Shown here one piece after another: positions 6,006-10,181 of a stretch of 10,181 nt of DNA (positions within the stretch are counted from its first letter, which is position 1; the number at the start of each line of letters is the position of its first letter). Made by a program: the position numbers and the translations under genes. The notes under the pieces were generated by a model. The model did no database searches. It worked only from the letters and a program-made list of their open reading frames with translations, and was not told the origin of the DNA. The stretch is from assembly GCA_022508685.1 (NCBI GenBank), contig JAFLUS010000044.1, forward strand, positions 1 through 10,181, in the 5' to 3' direction. This DNA comes from Prevotellaceae bacterium. Lineage in GTDB: Bacteria > Bacteroidota > Bacteroidia > Bacteroidales > Bacteroidaceae.

Positions 6006-9000
6006 TTATTTGACTGCCTGTTTCATCTTCTTCCTTTGCCAAATCTGAATGTCGTCGAACGTGACATCGGCACGATTGTCGGAATACGTCGTCTGATAGA
6101 TACCTACGCGCAATGGTGTATTGTCGAAATCGGGCTGCGGTGCTGACGAGGCACGGCGGGAGTTCGACGGAATGAGTTGCGAAAGGGAAACGGGCGAACC
6201 CGGCATTTCGGTCCATGTCATGCCGTCGTGACTGGTGCGTGCATGAATGTCAGTTCCGCGTCGTTCCAGTTGCAGGTAAGGGTCGAACCGCCATCCTTTG
6301 TTGTTGGGATATTGAGGGCGATGTGCGCCATTGACAATGGTCAGCATGTTGCCGCAATTGTAATTGGGGAACACGCCAAGTTGCACCAGCGATTGTTGTC
6401 CGTTGGGAAGTGCATAGATGAGGACCAAACCGCCTTCGTTGTAGGCAGGCGTGCGGTGTTGCTCCTGTCCGGAAAGATGAGTAACACGGCATTGTGCGAC
6501 GAAGTCGCCGATGACCTCTGCGGACTCGATGGGCCCATTCTGCGCAGCATCGGCAGACAGGTAGGTTTCGGCAGACGTCAGCGTCAGCATACCATCCGTG
6601 GTTTTGGCTTGAATGTCGGTGGCACGGGATACGAAGTCTTTCTTCCTAATCTTGACCGGCGTACTGATGACGGGGAGTTCGTTGCCGAAAACGTCACTCA
6701 TTTTCATCATTGCCCTTTTCCCCTGCACGCCCAATACGGCAGATGTCGAAGGGGTAGGGGTTAATCCCGCAAGTGCCGTGCTGTCGTTTCCCGTCGCAAA
6801 CGTGTTGTCGACCATGCTCCATGTGATGCGGTCGGATGCTACACTGGCACGTACGAGGGTGGGCGTCAGCGGTTCCACGTTGAAGCGGATGGAACGGGCA
6901 ACGTCGGGATTGTGCAGACCGAGCGATGCCGACACGTCTGTCAGTTGCAGTTCTGTCGGTGCTGCCATGTCGCGTGCTATCGTTTCCGGAGTGATGGCAT
7001 AGGGATACAGACGCAGGCGGTGCAGATAGCCGCTGAAAGGATGCGTGCCACGACTGGATGCACCTACAGTAATCGTCTTGCCGGGACGAAGCATGAGGAA
7101 TACATTCTTTTCGCTCACCATTTGTCCGTCGCAATAGATGCGTTCGTTAAATCCGTCGAACGTCACTGCCCAATGCTGCCACACACCGGCTTTCACGGCC
7201 TGCGGTGCTCCGGCGTTTTCGAACGAAGCATTGTGGGCAACAATGCCTTCGGTTGCACTTCGTCCGTTGCGGAATTCAATGGTGGCGAGGTCGTTTCCCG
7301 ACGGCATCAGTTGGGCAATCGTCTCGACGTCGTCCACTTCGGGATTGAAAATCCATGCCGTGAGGGCGTATGGCGCATTATACACGAGCGATTGGACGGC
7401 ATCGCACGTGATTTGCATCGTCTGTGTACCCGTGAAACGGAAAGCAGCCTTGCCGTCTTTGGGCACTACCGGAACGCCGTCCACTACGTCGCCGATGGCA
7501 TAATCCGAAGCATTGAGAATGTCGACATACTCCGTCTGCGCCACCTGCGCATGGTCAGCCACGTCCTTCGTGTGAATCCATGGATAACCGGCAACGATGG
7601 CGGCTTCGTCCACTTGCGGTTCGGGCAACAATGCCGAAGGGTCGCACGATGGTGTGGCACGATAGATTTTCACGTTCCAGATGGCTGGGAAATGCCCGTT
7701 CTTCTGCGTGCCGGTAATGGTGATGCGCACGAAACGTGCGTTTGCCTCCTTCTTGTCAATCATGGGCGACCCCTGCTGCGTGTTCTGCGTGCGGTCGGCA
7801 TAGAGTTGCCACACGTTCCCGTCGTCAGAGGTTTCTATCTTATATTGGTAGAAAAACGTTGCGTATTCAAACTGCGTCCATATCTGATTGAACGCCGTGC
7901 GCTGTCCCAAGTCGATTTGCAACCATGCAGGCGTCGCTTCAGCCTTCCATCCCGCTTCAGCACTGCGCCACAAGGTGCCGTTGTTGTCGTCCACCGCATA
8001 TTCGGGCTTGAACCACTCCGAATACGTGCTCGAAGCCGTCACCTTTGCGCCAAATGCCAAGTTGGGCAACTGATTCTTGACAGCCTTCCGTTGCAGCGAG
8101 GCCGGGACGACACCTTCGTGCGTAGGTACGATGGGGAGAATGTCGCCGTTGGCATCAAACTTCATTTCGTCAATACAAATCTGGCGATGGAAACCATGAA
8201 TGGCATGCGGATTGTTGTGGCGATGGTACACCATGTAGTAGTTGTCACCATCCACGAGAACGGAATGGTGCCCGGGGCCATGTATCGTGCCATCCTCATT
8301 CGTTTTCAGAATACAACCCTTATATTGGTAAGGCCCCATCGGCCCCTCCGTCGAAACGGCATATTGCACCCGATACGTGTCATCATGACACGAACCGCTG
8401 GAATACGTGAAATAATAGATGCCATTGCGTTTGAACACGAACGGCGCCTCGAAGAAATCCGTAATTTCCGTATTCAGAATCAATTTCTTGTCCGTAAACG
8501 ACTTTCCGTCGTCCGCCAACTTCGCCACTCCGCAACCGAAATCCTTGTAGATGCCCCATGTGCCAAAATACAGATATTCGCTGCCGTCGTCGTCACGGAA
8601 CAATTGAGGGTCGAGCGTGATGGCATTGTGAACGAAGCGGTCGGGCACCAGCACGGCATCCGTCTCCCCCAATCGATTTACCCATGGACCGATGGGCGAC
8701 GTGCTCTCGCCCACACGCACCTCGCACGGCGTGCAGTAATAGTAGCGATACGATCCATCCTCCTGTTGCACCACGTCGGGTGCCCACACCACTTCCGTCG
8801 TCGGCCAGTTCATCAGCACATTGCGCCAGTTCACAAAATCCTTCGACATCCACACCTGAGCCGGTCCGTAACCATTACCCGTTCCGTCCGTCGTCGCATA
8901 GATATAATACGTATCGCCAAATTTCCGGATCGTCGGGTCGGCAAAGTATCCCGGCACAATCGGGTTGCCAGCCCCAGCCGTATTCCATTTCGTCACTGCG

Positions 9001-9062
9001 TGCTGTGCCTTCGCTGTAAGCGTTGCGACCATGCACAATATGGTCATCGTGGTTTTCAACAT
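6006..9062 (-). CDS. Secreted multidomain GH43 glycosidase with F5/8 and LamG modules
   Basis: Predicted extracytoplasmic glycoside hydrolase acting on plant-type polysaccharide, most plausibly as an arabinofuranosidase, xylosidase or galactosidase; the exact substrate cannot be read from sequence. The 1018-aa product has a signal peptide (cleavage near AKA-Q, residue 19). The GH43 five-bladed propeller (about 33-320) keeps all three expected acidic residues: base D42 in ADPTIRK, pKa modulator D151 in TLDPQLF and acid E205 in DFFEAPF. A discoidin (F5/8 type C, CBM32-like) module follows (about 333-470), then a LamG/concanavalin-like module (about 512-700), a less clear linker domain (about 705-808), and a C-terminal beta-sandwich (about 810-1010) resembling the beta-xylosidase C-terminal/DUF1349 type. 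No C-terminal sorting domain is evident. There is no SusC/SusD pair or regulator nearby, so it is not in an obvious polysaccharide utilisation locus. It has its own promoter and terminator. Confidence 0.92.
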   Translation of the reverse strand: MLKTTMTILCMVATLTAKAQHAVTKWNTAGAGNPIVPGYFADPTIRKFGDTYYIYATTDGTGNGYGPAQVWMSKDFVNWRNVLMNWPTTEVVWAPDVVQQEDGSYRYYYCTPCEVRVGESTSPIGPWVNRLGETDAVLVPDRFVHNAITLDPQLFRDDDGSEYLYFGTWGIYKDFGCGVAKLADDGKSFTDKKLILNTEITDFFEAPFVFKRNGIYYFTYSSGSCHDDTYRVQYAVSTEGPMGPYQYKGCILKTNEDGTIHGPGHHSVLVDGDNYYMVYHRHNNPHAIHGFHRQICIDEMKFDANGDILPIVPTHEGVVPASLQRKAVKNQLPNLAFGAKVTASSTYSEWFKPEYAVDDNNGTLWRSAEAGWKAEATPAWLQIDLGQRTAFNQIWTQFEYATFFYQYKIETSDDGNVWQLYADRTQNTQQGSPMIDKKEANARFVRITITGTQKNGHFPAIWNVKIYRATPSCDPSALLPEPQVDEAAIVAGYPWIHTKDVADHAQVAQTEYVDILNASDYAIGDVVDGVPVVPKDGKAAFRFTGTQTMQITCDAVQSLVYNAPYALTAWIFNPEVDDVETIAQLMPSGNDLATIEFRNGRSATEGIVAHNASFENAGAPQAVKAGVWQHWAVTFDGFNERIYCDGQMVSEKNVFLMLRPGKTITVGASSRGTHPFSGYLHRLRLYPYAITPETIARDMAAPTELQLTDVSASLGLHNPDVARSIRFNVEPLTPTLVRASVASDRITWSMVDNTFATGNDSTALAGLTPTPSTSAVLGVQGKRAMMKMSDVFGNELPVISTPVKIRKKDFVSRATDIQAKTTDGMLTLTSAETYLSADAAQNGPIESAEVIGDFVAQCRVTHLSGQEQHRTPAYNEGGLVLIYALPNGQQSLVQLGVFPNYNCGNMLTIVNGAHRPQYPNNKGWRFDPYLQLERRGTDIHARTSHDGMTWTEMPGSPVSLSQLIPSNSRRASSAPQPDFDNTPLRVGIYQTTYSDNRADVTFDDIQIWQRKKMKQAVK

Positions 9063-9088
9063 GTTGTTCTATATTTAAGGATTGGTTA

Positions 9089-9119
9089 CAAAGGTACGAT
9101 TAAGCGCGCACAACGCAAA
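9089..9119 (-). promoter_or_regulatory. Bacteroidota-type promoter of the GH43 gene
   Basis: Read on the minus strand, TACCTTTG (9096 to 9089) matches the -7 consensus TAnnTTTG exactly, and TTTG (9119 to 9116) supplies the -33 element with a 19-nt spacer. The start site would fall near 9083, about 20 nt before the ATG at 9062. The hairpin at 9151-9185 separates it from the upstream cluster, so the glycosidase should be transcribed independently. Confidence 0.75.
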
Positions 9120-9150
9120 ACGCAACAGCATTTTTTTGCAGTTGTATAGC

Positions 9151-9185
9151 AAAAAGGAGCATCCGACATGCGAATGCTCCTTTTT
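9151..9185. terminator. Strong hairpin terminator downstream of the RyR-domain gene
   Basis: AAAAAGGAGCAT (9151-9162) and ATGCTCCTTTTT (9174-9185) form a perfect 12-bp inverted repeat around an 11-nt loop, with a T run on either strand. It lies 28 bp past the RyR gene stop codon and upstream of the GH43 promoter. It most likely ends the leftward cluster transcript and insulates the glycosidase gene. Confidence 0.88.
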
Positions 9186-9213
9186 ATGTTGCAGTGGGTT
9201 CTCATCCTATGAT

Positions 9214-9504
9214 TCATTGATGGATGTGAAAACCGAGTTTCATAATGAGTTTCAGCGTCTCCTTGCTGGTATTGCGGTCATATTCCTTCTCCTCCTCCGG
9301 AAGGTCTTCGTAGGGAATCAGACATGGATGCGTTTTCAGTGCGTCGTTTCGCTGTTCGCCGTATGTCCACCCTTGTTTGATACGGCTTTCAGCCCATACT
9401 TCATGCACGTTCTTTGCCATTTGTTCCACTAATTGCTCTAATTCTGCAGGCAACAGGATATTTCTCGTGTCGATTGGGGTTGGTGTGTACATTTTTGTTT
9501 TCAT
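9214..9504 (-). CDS. Stand-alone RyR-domain protein
   Basis: This 96-aa protein consists mostly of one RyR domain (ryanodine receptor repeat family), the small domain repeated in animal ryanodine-receptor calcium channels and also found as single copies in bacteria, including Bacteroides. The recognisable signature covers about 31-91: NVHEVWAESRIKQGWTYG (32-49) and THPCLIPYEDLPEEEKEYDR (58-77). There is no signal peptide or membrane segment, so it is probably cytoplasmic. The bacterial function is not established; a ligand-sensing role has been suggested for such domains, but nothing in this sequence names a ligand. It is the last gene of a probable three-gene leftward cluster, 59 bp after the 155-aa gene. 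A long hairpin ends 8 nt before its ATG. Met5 (ATG at 9492) is an alternative start. Confidence 0.9.
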   Translation of the reverse strand: MKTKMYTPTPIDTRNILLPAELEQLVEQMAKNVHEVWAESRIKQGWTYGEQRNDALKTHPCLIPYEDLPEEEKEYDRNTSKETLKLIMKLGFHIHQ

Positions 9505-9512
9505 AATGGTTT

Positions 9513-9574
9513 AGGATGAATGATGATACTAATAAAGAGACGTTTCATGTCGAAACTCTATCATCAATCATCCT
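9513..9574 (-). promoter_or_regulatory. Long imperfect hairpin between the 155-aa gene and the RyR gene
   Basis: AGGATGAATGATGATA (9513-9528) and TATCATCAATCATCCT (9559-9574) pair at 15 of 16 positions. Inside, GTTTC (9542-9546) and GAAAC (9552-9556) form a second stem with a 5-nt loop. The right arm includes the last codons and stop of the 155-aa gene; the left arm ends 8 nt before the RyR start codon. No T tract follows on the minus strand, so it is not a classical terminator. It could control RyR translation, protect or process the mRNA, or be a remnant of an inserted repeat. Confidence 0.7.
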
Positions 9575-10031
9575 CAAATGCTTTGTTTTTGATGTGATTG
9601 CCTGTGATTTCCTCCAAGAAGTCGTTGCGCATCACCATTAGCAGGTCACGCGTATATTCAAAGAGCAATCCCTTGTAGAAGGTCACATCCTTGTGGTTGG
9701 TTTTTGTCAGTCGTTCCCACAACGTTACTTCTATGGCATCTTTATACGCATAATGCAACCCTTCGCGGTCATCGTCCGTCATCAGTTTGCGCAGTTTTTG
9801 CTCTTCCAATATCAACGGACTTCCTTTCAACGCTTCGGGGGCTGCCTCTTTCCAGAGTCCTTCAAGGAATGTACGAAATTCTGCCTCAATCTTCAACGGC
9901 AAATCCATCGTGTATTCCCCGATGGTTTCAGGGCGTTCGATGGCAGCCTCATGAACAAGGTTGCCAAAATATTTGTCGAGCAGTTCCTGCTCTTTCTCTT
10001 TACAGAGAATCTCAATCTGTTCGTTTATCAT
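9564..10031 (-). CDS. Hypothetical 155-aa helical protein
   Basis: I do not recognise this family. The product appears mostly alpha-helical and charged, soluble, with no signal peptide or membrane span. The first helix is acidic and amphipathic (EQIEILCKEKEQELLDKYF, 4-22); the C-terminal half has an aromatic-rich segment (about 95-135, with LHYAYKD, LWERL and FYKGLLFEYTRD) and an acidic tail ending EDD. There are no nuclease, ATPase or DNA-binding motifs that I can see. It lies 18 bp after the tiny membrane ORF and 59 bp before the RyR gene, all leftward, with no promoter match found between them, so it is probably part of the same transcript. That it works with the RyR protein is inference from position only. 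ATG 10031 is the first Met after an in-frame start region and gives a sensible coding length. Confidence 0.75.
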   Translation of the reverse strand: MINEQIEILCKEKEQELLDKYFGNLVHEAAIERPETIGEYTMDLPLKIEAEFRTFLEGLWKEAAPEALKGSPLILEEQKLRKLMTDDDREGLHYAYKDAIEVTLWERLTKTNHKDVTFYKGLLFEYTRDLLMVMRNDFLEEITGNHIKNKAFEDD

Positions 10032-10049
10032 GATGATTTCAGTACTATA

Positions 10050-10175
10050 TTATATGTCATTTTGTACCATCTTTTTCAGGGAATTCCAGATCTTTCCTTT
10101 ACCTGAGAATACAAATAAATAAGAACATATAGATGCAGAGATTCCACCACAGATAATTCCTACTGTCCTTCTCAT
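10050..10175 (-). CDS. Tiny putative membrane protein, or C-terminus of a longer gene
   Basis: An open frame of 41 codons runs from ATG at 10175 to TAA at 10050-10052. The peptide begins MRRTVGIICGGISASIC, has one hydrophobic, Gly/Ser-rich segment (about 4-23) that could span the membrane, and ends in a basic amphipathic tail (KGKIWNSLKKMVQNDI). Codons are notably AT-rich compared with the glycosidase and dnaA. The frame stays open to the window edge (two more codons, Glu-Thr), so this could be the end of a longer protein. Its stop lies 18 bp before the 155-aa gene, on the same strand, suggesting co-transcription. No family is recognised. If complete, its single-span layout would fit a small membrane partner, but coding status is uncertain. 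Confidence 0.45.
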   Translation of the reverse strand: MRRTVGIICGGISASICSYLFVFSGKGKIWNSLKKMVQNDI

Positions 10176-10181
10176 TGTTTC

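Noticed and set aside
6912..9149. Long plus-strand open frame opposite the GH43 gene
   Set aside because: The minus strand encodes signal peptide, catalytic residues and several modules in one frame; the plus-strand translation is low-complexity and Arg/His-rich with no domain.
9513..9574. Intrinsic terminator after the 155-aa gene
   Set aside because: The stem is long but no T tract follows it on the minus strand, and the RyR gene starts 8 nt later.
9693..10106. Plus-strand open frames opposite the 155-aa gene
   Set aside because: They are rich in Phe, Leu and Ser with no domain, and they cross the opposite-strand gene boundary; the minus-strand gene fits the cluster layout better.

Overview
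The window looks like chromosomal DNA from a Bacteroidota bacterium, most likely a Prevotella-type Bacteroidales member. The evidence is a TonB-dependent outer-membrane receptor, a Bacteroidales-style DnaA, a large secreted GH43 glycosidase, a stand-alone RyR-domain protein, and three promoters matching the Bacteroidota pattern (TTTG, 19-nt or similar spacer, then TAnnTTTG). I see no Shine-Dalgarno sequences. No tRNA, rRNA, CRISPR array, transposase or prophage gene is visible.

Layout, left to right. Bases 1-102 are an undetermined leader with a stem-loop and a short tetranucleotide run. A TonB-dependent receptor (103-2208, +) follows and ends in a strong intrinsic terminator. After it comes a 22-bp tandem repeat with about four clear copies (2268-2355). 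Next is a cell-envelope pair on the + strand with its own promoter: a secreted N-acetylmuramoyl-L-alanine amidase (2460-3233) and an MCE/MlaD-family lipid-transport protein (3265-4179). An AT-rich 347-bp gap carries the dnaA promoter, and dnaA (4527-5924, +) stands alone. It faces a very large GH43 multidomain glycosidase (6006-9062, -), and the two share one bidirectional terminator in an 81-bp gap. The glycosidase has its own promoter and is insulated by another strong hairpin at 9151-9185.

The right end holds a short leftward gene cluster that is the least understood part: a tiny single-span membrane ORF (10050-10175), an unrecognised 155-aa helical protein (9564-10031) and a 96-aa protein made almost entirely of one RyR (ryanodine-receptor repeat) domain (9214-9504). 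Gaps are 18 and 59 bp. The second gap contains a long imperfect hairpin that overlaps the stop codon of the 155-aa gene and ends 8 nt before the RyR start codon.

Most genes are housekeeping or envelope functions with intact key residues. The best candidates for something undescribed are the RyR cluster with its internal hairpin, and the 22-bp repeat array. No complete defence, mobile or biosynthetic system can be demonstrated from this window.
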